In this document: one piece after another, positions 36,424-44,516 of the stretch
How the letters are laid out: every line of letters starts with the position of its first letter
Position numbering within the stretch: the stretch's first letter is position 1
Assembly: GCA_903642325.1 (NCBI GenBank)
Contig: CAHJWM010000011.1
Location: 56,698 to 120,697 of the forward strand
Direction: 5' to 3'
Origin: Myxococcales bacterium
GTDB taxonomy: Bacteria; Myxococcota_A; Polyangia; Polyangiales; Polyangiaceae
DNA length: 64,000 bases
Made by a program: the position numbers and the translations under genes
Notes under the pieces: model-generated
The model's database searches: none
The model's input: the letters and a program-made list of their open reading frames with translations, nothing else
What the model was told of the DNA's origin: nothing

Positions 36424-36737
36424 AGCCCCTTCGGTACGTTGTCGAGGTCGATGGAGCCGAGCGCGTATCGGATCAATGCACTGCGGTTGGCCTTGGTCAG
36501 TCCGCGCGCCTTTAGGCTGTCGACCATGGTGTCGAGCCGTTTCAGATCCTCCGTGTACATGGAGATACAGATCACTTTGTAGTGGGTAGGCTTGTCCGGC
36601 GCGGGCTCGCCTGCGTAAAGCACCTTGGGCCGCTCCTCCGCGCTGGGCGCGTAGAAGCTCGAGCTCAGGACGCCCTCGACCTCGTCGGCATCCAGAACTT
36701 TTCGGGCCGCCTGACGTAATTCGTTGCGATCGCTCAT
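36420..36737 (-). CDS. Small putative ribbon-helix-helix protein, ParA partner
   Basis: 105 residues from ATG 36737, which shares its first base with the ParA stop (TGATG). The C-terminal half (YKVICISMYTEDLKRLDTMV, DSLKARGLTKANRSALIRYA) has the beta-strand-helix-helix pattern of ribbon-helix-helix DNA-binding proteins, with the RSALIRYAL second helix typical of the fold. The N-terminus is a charged flexible arm. In plasmid partition modules a ribbon-helix-helix protein encoded just after ParA binds the centromere and stimulates the ParA ATPase; that is the natural hypothesis here. Confidence 0.75.
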   Translation of the reverse strand: MSDRNELRQAARKVLDADEVEGVLSSSFYAPSAEERPKVLYAGEPAPDKPTHYKVICISMYTEDLKRLDTMVDSLKARGLTKANRSALIRYALGSIDLDNVPKGL

Positions 36738-37966
36738 CACCCCACACCTTTGGCTAAGCTCGCTTGGTCGCGAGACGTTTCAACGTGCAGCAACCGTTCG
36801 ATGACACGCCAATAATCGTGGGCGGCGCTCGAACTCGGCGCGTACTCGAACAGGGTTTTGCCCACGGAGGGCGCTTCTTTGACCTTGATCGCGAAATGGA
36901 TCGGATCCAGGCAAATGTCTTTGAAATTTTTCTTGAGCGTGTCCAACGCTTCGTTGCAAATGCGCGCACGGCTGTCGAATAGCGTCGGCAGCACGCCCCA
37001 AAAGTTTACGGGGTGATTCAGGATCTTGTTGACGTGCTTCACGGTGCGAAGCACCTGCCGGATGCCGATCAAGGACAGGTAATCACAGGCCACCGGGCAC
37101 AGCACCGCGTCGGCCGCTACCAACGCGTTTTGATTCAACAACGAAAGGCTCGGCGAGCAATCGATGATGATGTAATCGTAGCTCTCGCGGGCTCGCGCCA
37201 GGCGCGCTGCCATCACCCGGTCGCGGTTGCGTTGTCCCGCTATGTACAGCTCCGCGGCGGCGAGCGTCTCGTTGGCCACGATCACGTCGAGGCCGGTGCG
37301 GGCGGTGACCCGGGCCTGCTCGAAGGGCAAGCCCATCACCAGCACGTGGTAGAGAGATCGTTCTGCCTCGAGGCCGAGAGATGCGCCGACATTGCCCTGA
37401 CCGTCGGCGTCGATCAGCAGCACGCGAGCGCCGCGAGAAGCAAGTCCAGCTGCCACGTGGACAGCCGTCGTGGTCTTCCCCGTGCCCCCCTTGTGATTGA
37501 ACACGGCCAGGACCTGCGGCGCCGAATTGGGCCGGCTCGGGCTGGCCAATGGCGGCGGTTGCTCGATGGGGCGCAGCTCCACCACGGGCGCCACGGGGGC
37601 GGGCGCAGGCTCCTCATGCTCGATGGCGTAGGATGGGTCGAGCAGTTGCCCAAGGCGTACCGAGCGCACGCCGGATAGGACCCGCGTGCGGCATTCAGCG
37701 CTGCACGCGTAATGGCGTCGGCCGCCGGTGAAGAGCACTTGCGACGCCAGCTCGACCTCGAAGCGCGTCGCACAGGCGTCGCACGCGACAGCCCCGTCCG
37801 TGCGTTCCCGGTGGCTGGCCTCCAAGCAGCGTTGCGAGCAGTAATATTCGAACCGACTTTGCGGCATACCGCTCTCGTCGGGCTCGCGCCGCTCCTCCAT
37901 CTGATAGCGGAAGTGGAGCTCGAACTCGTTGTTACAAGTGCTGCAGGTGCGATTGATGACAATCAT
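36737..37966 (-). CDS. ParA-family ATPase with two N-terminal zinc fingers
   Basis: 409 residues. The N-terminal 100 residues hold two four-cysteine fingers: C8/C11/C43/C47 and C62/C65/C88/C92, each a CxxC followed by YYCSQRC- or YACSAEC-type CxxxC, resembling treble-clef TRASH/MYM fingers. A Pro-rich linker follows. The ParA domain (150-400) has the deviant Walker A FNHKGGTGKTTTAVH, LLIDADGQGNVGASLG and YIIIDCSPSLSLLNQNALVA. ParA proteins form dynamic gradients on the nucleoid to position DNA or cargo. No parB is nearby. It leads an operon with the small putative ribbon-helix-helix protein and an M19 dipeptidase. The finger-ParA fusion is unusual. Confidence 0.9.
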   Translation of the reverse strand: MIVINRTCSTCNNEFELHFRYQMEERREPDESGMPQSRFEYYCSQRCLEASHRERTDGAVACDACATRFEVELASQVLFTGGRRHYACSAECRTRVLSGVRSVRLGQLLDPSYAIEHEEPAPAPVAPVVELRPIEQPPPLASPSRPNSAPQVLAVFNHKGGTGKTTTAVHVAAGLASRGARVLLIDADGQGNVGASLGLEAERSLYHVLVMGLPFEQARVTARTGLDVIVANETLAAAELYIAGQRNRDRVMAARLARARESYDYIIIDCSPSLSLLNQNALVAADAVLCPVACDYLSLIGIRQVLRTVKHVNKILNHPVNFWGVLPTLFDSRARICNEALDTLKKNFKDICLDPIHFAIKVKEAPSVGKTLFEYAPSSSAAHDYWRVIERLLHVETSRDQASLAKGVG

Positions 37967-38141
37967 GTGGACCGCGCTTCCTGTTATCGAAGTGCGTTCC
38001 AGCGGATGTCATGGAGGGCGAGCGCGGGCCAAATTCGCGGTAAGCGACGGCTCGAGAAGCGGCGTTAAAGGCAACGACTCAAGTTATCGATTCACTTCGA
38101 GAATTTTACATTCATCGGGCACAAACTTTCGGCGCGCGCGC

Positions 38142-39713
38142 TCAGTGCCGAAAGTGCCGAAAGCCGGTGAAAATCATGGCCATCCCGGCTTCATCAGCGG
38201 CTTTGATCACGTCGTCGTCTTTCTTGCTACCCCCCGGTTGGGCGACGGCCGTGATGCCGGCGCGGGCCGCGGCCTGTAGGCCGTCCGGGAATGGGAAATA
38301 AGCGTCCGACGCCAGGACCGAGCCCCTGGCGTGGTCGGCGGCTTTTTCACAAGCCACTTGTACGGCCGTGACGCGCGCCGTCTGCCCACCGCCGATCCCG
38401 ACGGTCGCGTAGATACCGGGGCTGCGACCGGGCGCGGCGAGGACGATGGCGTTGCTCTTCACGTGCTTGCACACGGCCCAAGCGAATTCCAACGCCGACA
38501 GCTCGAGCGCGCTGGGCGTGCGCCGGGTGACGACGCGACCTTTCTGCACCTCGCCGAAGCCCGTTGCGTCGCGGTCTTGTACGGCGAATCCGCCGCCCAC
38601 ACGCTTGAACTGGAGGGCCTCGTGTTCGCGCCCGAGCCAGCCGTTGGTCGTGATCAAGCGTAGCTGCGCTTTGCTGCGGAGTTTCTGTAGGGCGCCGGCG
38701 GCAAAGCCAGGGGCGATGATGCACTCCAAGAAGGTCTCACTCAAGATGGCCGCCGTCGCGTCGTCTACCTCGTGATTGAGGGCGACGATGCCGCCAAAGG
38801 CACTCATGGAGTCTGCGTCGCGGGCGGCGCGGTACGCGTCCGCCAGGGTTGGACCGGTGGCCACCCCGCATGGGCTCGTGTGTTTCACCACGACCGCAGC
38901 GGGATTTTCGAACTCGCGCACCGCGTCGAGCGCTGCCTCCAGATCGACCAGGTTATTGAAGCTCAACTCTTTGGCCCCGCTGCCGACGCTGTCGACCGTC
39001 GAAAGTGAGCCGGCGAGCGCGTCGCGCTCTCGATAGAATGCGCCCGTCTGGTGGGGATTTTCGCCGTAGCGAAGACCATAGGCCTTTTCCAAGGGCAGGG
39101 TCAGATAACGCGGAAAGCCATCCCCTTCGCCGCGCGCGGTGAGCCAGCCGCTGATGGCGCCATCGTACGCCGCGGTGTGCGCAAACACTTTGCCAGCTAA
39201 GCGTTCGCGCGTCGCCCCGCTGACCTCCCCGTTTCTTTCGATTTCGGCCAGAACGGCGGGGTAGTCTTTGGGATCGCAGATCACGGTCACCCGCTGGTGG
39301 TTCTTGGCGGCAGAACGCAGCATGCTCGGCCCGCCGATGTCGATGTTCTCGATCAACTCTTCGGCGGTTGCTCCGGGCCGGCGCAACGTTTGTTCGAAGG
39401 GGTACAGGTTTACGACGACGAGATCGATCGGCTGCGCGCCGAGCCGCGCCAAGTCTGCGTCGTCGGTGCCAGTACGCGACAAGAGCGCGCCGTGGATGCG
39501 CGGGTGCAGGGTCTTGACCCGGCCGCCCATGACTTCCGGTGACTCAGTGTAACTTTCGACCGTCTGCACCGGGATACCTGCCTCATGCAGTGCGGCGAAG
39601 GTGCCGCCGGTCGACAGCAGGGCTACGTTGCGCGCGGCTAGCGCGCGCGCAAATTCGACCAAGCCGGATTTGTCAGAGACGGAAAGCAGCGCGCGGCGGA
39701 TGGGGCTTGCCAT
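38142..39713 (-). CDS. purH: Bifunctional AICAR formyltransferase / IMP cyclohydrolase
   Basis: 523 residues from ATG 39713, matching the usual length; the frame extends to 39788 but that part is not conserved-looking. It catalyses the last two steps of IMP synthesis. The N-terminal cyclohydrolase shows [48 protein letters not shown] and [12 protein letters not shown]; the C-terminal formyltransferase shows [27 protein letters not shown] (catalytic Lys-His), [10 protein letters not shown] and YFPFPDGL. It is monocistronic here, with a 525-base gap upstream. Confidence 0.96.
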   Translation of the reverse strand: MASPIRRALLSVSDKSGLVEFARALAARNVALLSTGGTFAALHEAGIPVQTVESYTESPEVMGGRVKTLHPRIHGALLSRTGTDDADLARLGAQPIDLVVVNLYPFEQTLRRPGATAEELIENIDIGGPSMLRSAAKNHQRVTVICDPKDYPAVLAEIERNGEVSGATRERLAGKVFAHTAAYDGAISGWLTARGEGDGFPRYLTLPLEKAYGLRYGENPHQTGAFYRERDALAGSLSTVDSVGSGAKELSFNNLVDLEAALDAVREFENPAAVVVKHTSPCGVATGPTLADAYRAARDADSMSAFGGIVALNHEVDDATAAILSETFLECIIAPGFAAGALQKLRSKAQLRLITTNGWLGREHEALQFKRVGGGFAVQDRDATGFGEVQKGRVVTRRTPSALELSALEFAWAVCKHVKSNAIVLAAPGRSPGIYATVGIGGGQTARVTAVQVACEKAADHARGSVLASDAYFPFPDGLQAAARAGITAVAQPGGSKKDDDVIKAADEAGMAMIFTGFRHFRH

Positions 39714-40238
39714 TGTGGGGCCGGTATCGCCAAGGGCATCTGCCGTCAATCGAAGGCTGCGTTGACCTAAAAAAACCTGTGTACTCACCGTGGGTCATGG
39801 CGAGCACCGCGGCAAATGAGCCGGATTCGTATGTTTCGTACCGCTCGCGTACGGTGCGCGGGGCTATGTACGTGGCAGCGGCCGGACCCTGCACCACGGC
39901 CAAAGACGACGCGGACTACGTACCCTCTCAGCCCGGCGCCGTGCAGCCCGATACCACGGCTGCACAGCTCAGCGCGTGAGCCGCCCGCTACTGACCCGGG
40001 CCGAAGGCAAGGCGCGCTCGGGGCTCGGCTGTAAAGACGCGTGCGCCAAGCTCTACGAGGGCCTAACGAGCTGTGACGCCTTCGAGCCGAGCCCATGCTG
40101 ATCACGGCCCGGCGACCTGCAGCGAAGGCGGCCAGGGTGGTGAGGGCGGCAGCAGTGACGTGGCGCCCGGCCCGGACGACGTGGGCGGCGGCCGGGCACT
40201 CACTACCGCAGGCGCTGGCGGCTGAGCACCATGCGCGC
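39714..40238. other. 525-base gap between rluA and purH
   Basis: No intact gene was found. The stretch holds the purH promoter region on the minus strand and, on the plus strand, a Cys/Gly-rich coding remnant described separately. Confidence 0.55.
39976..40225 (+). pseudogene. Possible remnant of a Cys/Gly-rich lipoprotein gene
   Basis: One plus-strand frame (39976-40101) encodes a Cys-rich piece GCKDACAKLYEGLTSCDAFE followed by PSPC and a stop. Skipping the single T at 40099 puts the reading into a frame that continues DHGPATCSEGGQGGEGGSSD and on to GGGRALTTAGAGG before a stop at 40223. Read together this looks like the Cys-cluster plus Gly/Ser tail of lipoproteins seen elsewhere in this window, broken by one base. 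The upstream signal-peptide part could not be found, so decay is only one explanation; chance composition is another. Confidence 0.25.
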
Positions 40239-41258
40239 TCAGACGGCGATTTTGGCCCAAAACTCGTTCAAATCCTGAGGCATCGGCGCCGTGACTTGCA
40301 ACGCTTCGCCCGTTATGGCGTGACGCATGCGGTAGATGTGCGCGTGGAGCGCGTGATGGGGCAGCTCGAGCAGTAGAACGTCGTCGGTGCTGAGGGCATC
40401 GTCGGCGGCGCGCGCAAGCAAGCGTTCATCGGGTCCGTACAGCTTATCGCCGACAATCGGGCAACCGAGGTGCGATAAATGCACGCGGATCTGATGTTGA
40501 CGACCCGTGTGGAGCGCGCACTCCACCCAGGCGTAGCCGCCGCGTGTATGTTTCACGGTCAAGCTCGTCCGCGCCGTCAATCCGGTATCTGGAGGTGCCA
40601 CCCGCATTTTCACGCGCAGAGGATTGCCGATATCGGGTTCGATCGGCACATCCACCATGCCATCCGGGGGGACGCCGCGCGTGAGCGCGAGGTAGATCTT
40701 TTCGACGCCGCGCTGATCGTCACTTTCTCGGGAAAGGGATCGCTCCTCCAGCTTGCGTTTGAATGCGCGTTCCGACTCGAGCGAGCGTGCAAGTAGCAAG
40801 ATGCCGCTCGTCTCGCGATCCAAGCGATGGATCAACGCCAAGAACTCGTCGGGGCGCTCTGCCCGCAGCCGCTTGATGACCGTGTTTCGATGATGGCGCG
40901 CGGTCGGATGTACGGTCACGAGCGGGGGCTTATCGATCACCAGTAGGTGCGCGTCCTGGTACAGAATTGGGAGCGGCGCTTGCCCGCTCGTGTCCTCGAA
41001 AGGCAACCGCCAGAGAGCGATGCATTCGTCGGCGCGCACCCGTTCGCTCGGCCGGCGCGGGCGGCCCGACACGGAGTAGGCGCCCCGTTTGACCATGGCG
41101 CATGCGCGGGTGCGGCTCGTACTGCGCAGTTGTGATTGAACGAAGCGGTCTAGGCGCATTCCGGCAAGCTCGGCCGGGACGCGCAGCACGCGCAAGATCG
41201 CGCCCTCGGGCATGCCGTCTGGACGGACGACGGCGTCCTCGTCGAGCGGCCGATTCAC
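40239..41258 (-). CDS. RluA-family 23S rRNA pseudouridine synthase
   Basis: 339 residues from a GTG that overlaps the argB stop (GTGA, 41255-41258); the open frame further upstream is a shadow of argB. An S4 RNA-binding domain (about 22-80, LAGMRLDRFVQSQLRSTSRT) precedes the catalytic domain: LLVIDKPPLVTVHPT, ALIHRLDRETSGILLLARSL with the catalytic Asp in HRLDRETSG, KIYLALTRG, and TGRQHQIRVHLSHLGCPIVG. It isomerises uridine to pseudouridine in rRNA. Whether it is RluC, RluD or another member cannot be decided. Confidence 0.92.
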   Translation of the reverse strand: MNRPLDEDAVVRPDGMPEGAILRVLRVPAELAGMRLDRFVQSQLRSTSRTRACAMVKRGAYSVSGRPRRPSERVRADECIALWRLPFEDTSGQAPLPILYQDAHLLVIDKPPLVTVHPTARHHRNTVIKRLRAERPDEFLALIHRLDRETSGILLLARSLESERAFKRKLEERSLSRESDDQRGVEKIYLALTRGVPPDGMVDVPIEPDIGNPLRVKMRVAPPDTGLTARTSLTVKHTRGGYAWVECALHTGRQHQIRVHLSHLGCPIVGDKLYGPDERLLARAADDALSTDDVLLLELPHHALHAHIYRMRHAITGEALQVTAPMPQDLNEFWAKIAV

Positions 41259-42145
41259 ACCTTGCCGCGCCGGATCTCGGTGCCTACGCCGAGGTCGGTG
41301 AAAATCTCGAGCAGGAGCGCGTGCAAACGGCGCCCGTCGATGATGTGCACTTTTTCGACCCCGCCGTTCACTGCATCCAGCGCGCAGCGCACCTTGGGGA
41401 TCATGCCGCCGGTGATCACGTTGCCGGCGATCAGCTCTTCGGCTTCCGCCGAGCCCAGCGAGCTCAGCCGCTCGCCCGTGGCGGTCTTTACGCCATCGAC
41501 GTCGGTCATCAGCACGAGCTTGGCGGCGTTCAGTGCACTGGCGATGCTGCCGGCAGCCGTGTCCGCATTCACGTTCAACGAATGGCCATCCTTGTCCACG
41601 GCGATGGGCGCGATCACCGGGATGAACCCCGAGCTGATCAGATTTTCCAAGATGCCCGCTTCGACGTGCGAAACCTCGCCCACGCGGCCCAGATCGACCA
41701 GCACCGGTTCGCCGCGCGCATCCTTGGCTCGCACCTTTTCCAGGCGCGTGCCGCGCATGAAGCGGTCGTCCTTGCCCGACAGGCCGACGGCTCGCCCGCC
41801 ATGCTGGCAGATCATGCCCACGATCTCTTGATTGACGCCACCGCCGAGCACCATCTCCACTACATCCATCGTGGCGTCGTCGGTCACCCGCAGGCCGCCG
41901 CTGAAGGTCGAAGCAATACCCACGCGATCGAGCATTTGATTGATCTGCGGGCCTCCACCGTGCACCACCACGACGCGGATTCCAACGTAGCGAAGCAGGC
42001 ACACGTCGCGCGCAAAGCTTTCCTTCAAGGCTTCGTCGACCATGGCGTGGCCACCGTATTTCACGACGAAAGTGCGCTGGTGGAAGCGCCGAATGTAAGG
42101 CAGCGCCTCGTGCAAAACCTGGGCTTTTTCGACGAGCTCGTCCAT
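41255..42145 (-). CDS. argB: Acetylglutamate kinase
   Basis: 296 residues from ATG 42145 (MDELVEKAQVLHEALPYIRR), the normal N-terminus of long-form ArgB. It phosphorylates N-acetylglutamate in arginine synthesis. Motifs: FVVKYGGHAMVD (Lys), VVVVHGGGPQINQML, GLSGKDDRFMRG, LNVNADTAAGSIASAL (substrate loop) and LMTDVDGVKTATGERLSSL, ITGGMIPKVRCAL. No other arg gene is adjacent; it is coupled to the pseudouridine synthase by a 4-base overlap. Confidence 0.96.
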   Translation of the reverse strand: MDELVEKAQVLHEALPYIRRFHQRTFVVKYGGHAMVDEALKESFARDVCLLRYVGIRVVVVHGGGPQINQMLDRVGIASTFSGGLRVTDDATMDVVEMVLGGGVNQEIVGMICQHGGRAVGLSGKDDRFMRGTRLEKVRAKDARGEPVLVDLGRVGEVSHVEAGILENLISSGFIPVIAPIAVDKDGHSLNVNADTAAGSIASALNAAKLVLMTDVDGVKTATGERLSSLGSAEAEELIAGNVITGGMIPKVRCALDAVNGGVEKVHIIDGRRLHALLLEIFTDLGVGTEIRRGKV

Positions 42146-42212
42146 CCGCGGCGAACGGTAGCAACATGTGTCCCCATAGCCACTCAAAACCGGCCGTGGT
42201 ACACGCGGAACC

Positions 42213-43625
42213 ATGGATATCCTGCTGGCCCTGGCAGAACTTGCCCCGTACACGCGGGAAACCGAAGCGTCGGATTCGACAGCCGCTCTGGTCAAGGCCC
42301 TACGTCAGCTCGGCCACAAAGTCACGGTTGCTTCACCGCGCACGCCGGGCTTCGAAGCCAGCGGGCTCTTAGCGGCGCGCCGGCTAACGCCGCTCACGCT
42401 GCATGACGGTCGCGAAGTGAACGTGCTGGACGCGCAGCTTTCATCCGGCGCGGACCTCGTGCTGTTCGACCTGCCCGGCCTGTTCGATCGCGAGGGGATA
42501 TACGGCCTGGCCGGCCAGGACTACCCAGATAACGCGGCGCGTTTCGCGAGCTTCGGCAAGGCCGTGGCCGCGCTCGTCGAGCAACGCGCTGAGCAAGGCA
42601 AGGCGGTAGACGTTGTGCATGCGCACGACGCGGTGGCGAGCCTCGTCCCGCTCGCCATGCGCAGTCAGCGCGTGCCGGTCGTGTTCACGATTCACGACAT
42701 CGAGCGCCGTGCGGAATTTCCGGAAAGCGCGCGGGATTCGCTCGGCTTTGGAGATACATCGTCGCTGGCCGCCGCGGGCGGGCTGTCCGGCCTTGCATCG
42801 GCTTTATCTTTGGCCGCGGCCGTGACCACGGTCTCGGCACGTTACGCGCAAGAGATCTTGGAACCGGCGCGCTCCGGCGCACTCGCGGCCTTGCTTCTGG
42901 CCCTGCCGGAGCCGGTGCTCGGCATTCCCGGGGGCGTCGATTACGCGACCTGCAATCCGGCCACGGACACCGCGCTCGAAAGCCGCTTCGATGCCGAGGA
43001 TCCCTCGAACAAAGGCCGTTCCAAGCTCGCCGCGCTGAAAAAGCTCGAGCTCGAGCTGGAGCTCGATCGCCCGTTGCTCGTTTTCTTGGGGGACCTCGGT
43101 CGTGAAGCGGGCGCTGACACGTTGCTTCAGGCTCTACCGGAGATCATGAAGCTCGACCTGGGGCTAGTGCTCGCAAACACGGGCCCCGCTTCGGCGGCCG
43201 AGCGCTTCCAGACGGTCGCACGCGATTATTCGGGAGACCTCGCGTGCGTATCGAACGTGGGCGATCGCTTCGCGCGCCAGCTCTACGCCGCCGCAGATTT
43301 GGCGCTGGTTTTGGCCACCGGTGGTCCCGGGGGCAATCGACAGCTGTTCGCGCAACGCTATGGCGCCGTGCCGATCGCCTATGCATCCGGTGGTCTCGTG
43401 GACGCGATCGTGGACGCCGATGCGGGGCTAGAGACCGGGACGGGGTTCTTGTTCGATGTGCTGGAGCCCGAGGCGCTGCTTGGCGCGCTCTCCAGGGCGT
43501 TTTCGGCATACGGTAACCCGGCTTTCGCGCGCCTACGGCGCCGAGTGATGCGCTTGGATCTTGCTTGGGACCGCGCCGCACGCCGTTACGCCCAAGTTTA
43601 CCGCAAGCTAGTGCAGCGCCTATGA
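42213..43625 (+). CDS. Divergent glycogen/starch-synthase-like GT5 glycosyltransferase
   Basis: 470 residues. The overall plan is GT-B, family 5: N-terminal DILLALAELAPYTRETEASD, DVVHAHDAVASLVPLAM, VVFTIHDIERRAEFPE, then VTTVSARYAQEIL, IPGGVDYATCNPATD, LLVFLGDLGREAGADTLLQA and AQRYGAVPIAYASGGLVDAI. The conserved ADP-glucose-binding KTGGLADV near the N-terminus of GlgA is absent; the equivalent segment reads TRETEASDSTAALVKAL. The GLxDTV-type end motif is GLVDAIVD. It may have lost ADP-glucose use or changed donor. The ATG overlaps the argB promoter region divergently. Confidence 0.82.
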   Translation: MDILLALAELAPYTRETEASDSTAALVKALRQLGHKVTVASPRTPGFEASGLLAARRLTPLTLHDGREVNVLDAQLSSGADLVLFDLPGLFDREGIYGLAGQDYPDNAARFASFGKAVAALVEQRAEQGKAVDVVHAHDAVASLVPLAMRSQRVPVVFTIHDIERRAEFPESARDSLGFGDTSSLAAAGGLSGLASALSLAAAVTTVSARYAQEILEPARSGALAALLLALPEPVLGIPGGVDYATCNPATDTALESRFDAEDPSNKGRSKLAALKKLELELELDRPLLVFLGDLGREAGADTLLQALPEIMKLDLGLVLANTGPASAAERFQTVARDYSGDLACVSNVGDRFARQLYAAADLALVLATGGPGGNRQLFAQRYGAVPIAYASGGLVDAIVDADAGLETGTGFLFDVLEPEALLGALSRAFSAYGNPAFARLRRRVMRLDLAWDRAARRYAQVYRKLVQRL

Positions 43626-43628
43626 GCC

Positions 43629-44516
43629 TCACGTGAGGTCTTTGGACGACGAAGCACTACTCGCCATTGAGGCGAGGGGCGCGGCGGCACAGAGGTCGAG
43701 CGCGCGCTCGAGCCAGCGGACGCGCCAAGTGATGGCGAACAACACCGCGAGCTGGTGTACGCCAAAAGCGAGCGCGATTGTTGCAGCTGAACCGTTACCG
43801 ACGTTCAATCGGGTCATCAGCCACGCTGCCGTCAGGTACGCGAAGGCACTCGCCGCAGCGCTCGCGTAGGAGCCGCCGAGCACGGCGAGTGGTTGCCCGC
43901 GCAGCACCGTAAGCGCGTGGATGAGCGCGGACCGCCCGCCGAGGTCGCGCTCGACCACGGCCGCACGGGCCAGATCCAACACGCTATTGACCCAGAGCAG
44001 GGTCAACGCTCCGAGCGCGACGAGCCCGAGCGGGGCCACGGTCAGAGCTCGCTCATCGGCTGCATGTAGCGCTGATCTCAGCGCGGCCTCGCCCAAGCTG
44101 ATGGCAACGAGCAGCCCGCCTTGCGTTAGCCAAGCGACCGCTCCAAGCCAACAAAATCTCGGAAAAACAGCAAATGATCGAGCCGCGCGCGCGCGAAAAT
44201 TTCGCTCGCCACCGCATAGCATGTCGAGCGCGCACGCGAGCGGTGCGAGCTCGAGCACTAGCGTCAGGGCCGTCAGTAAGAGCGCGGTCTTCAGCGCCGA
44301 GGCGAACCACGGTGCGCCGACGCGGATCAGCTCCAATAGCATCAGTGCGTCCGGTCGAAAGAGCACGGCGTCGCGATCCGGTCCGTTGCCGATGCCGGTT
44401 GCTTCGACCGCGCTCAGCATCGGGTATGCAACGAGCAACGCCAGCAAGGTGCGTGACACCCAAAGCAACACGCTGGCGCCGGCGGTCGATAATCTCGCCC
44501 GCTTCGATTCGCTCAT
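43629..44516 (-). CDS. Multispanning membrane protein of unknown function
   Basis: 295 residues with about six hydrophobic segments (SVLLWVSRTLLALLVAYPML, LKTALLLTALTLVLELAPLA, FCWLGAVAWLTQGGLLVAIS, LGLVALGALTLLWVNSVLDL, SYASAAASAFAYLTAAWLM, LAFGVHQLAVLFAITW). No motif of a known enzyme or transporter is recognised. It overlaps the M1 peptidase gene by ATGA (44513-44516), being translated after it, which suggests a functional link. A role as a membrane anchor or partner of that peptidase is a guess. Confidence 0.75.
   Translation of the reverse strand: MSESKRARLSTAGASVLLWVSRTLLALLVAYPMLSAVEATGIGNGPDRDAVLFRPDALMLLELIRVGAPWFASALKTALLLTALTLVLELAPLACALDMLCGGERNFRARAARSFAVFPRFCWLGAVAWLTQGGLLVAISLGEAALRSALHAADERALTVAPLGLVALGALTLLWVNSVLDLARAAVVERDLGGRSALIHALTVLRGQPLAVLGGSYASAAASAFAYLTAAWLMTRLNVGNGSAATIALAFGVHQLAVLFAITWRVRWLERALDLCAAAPLASMASSASSSKDLT

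Noticed and set aside
37967..38141. TCGAAGTG and CACTTCGA copies upstream of the ParA gene, considered as a parS or centromere site
   Set aside because: Only one pair about 100 bases apart, not an array of iterons, and TTATCGA also occurs inside unrelated coding sequence near 33418 and 33495.
41259..42167. Upstream extension of the RluA frame across argB
   Set aside because: The first 300 codons are an out-of-frame shadow of argB; the GTG at 41258 with GTGA overlap is the sensible start.
41102..42406. Plus-strand open frame opposite argB and running into the GlgA-like gene
   Set aside because: Antisense of argB; the argB and GT5 frames carry clear family motifs.
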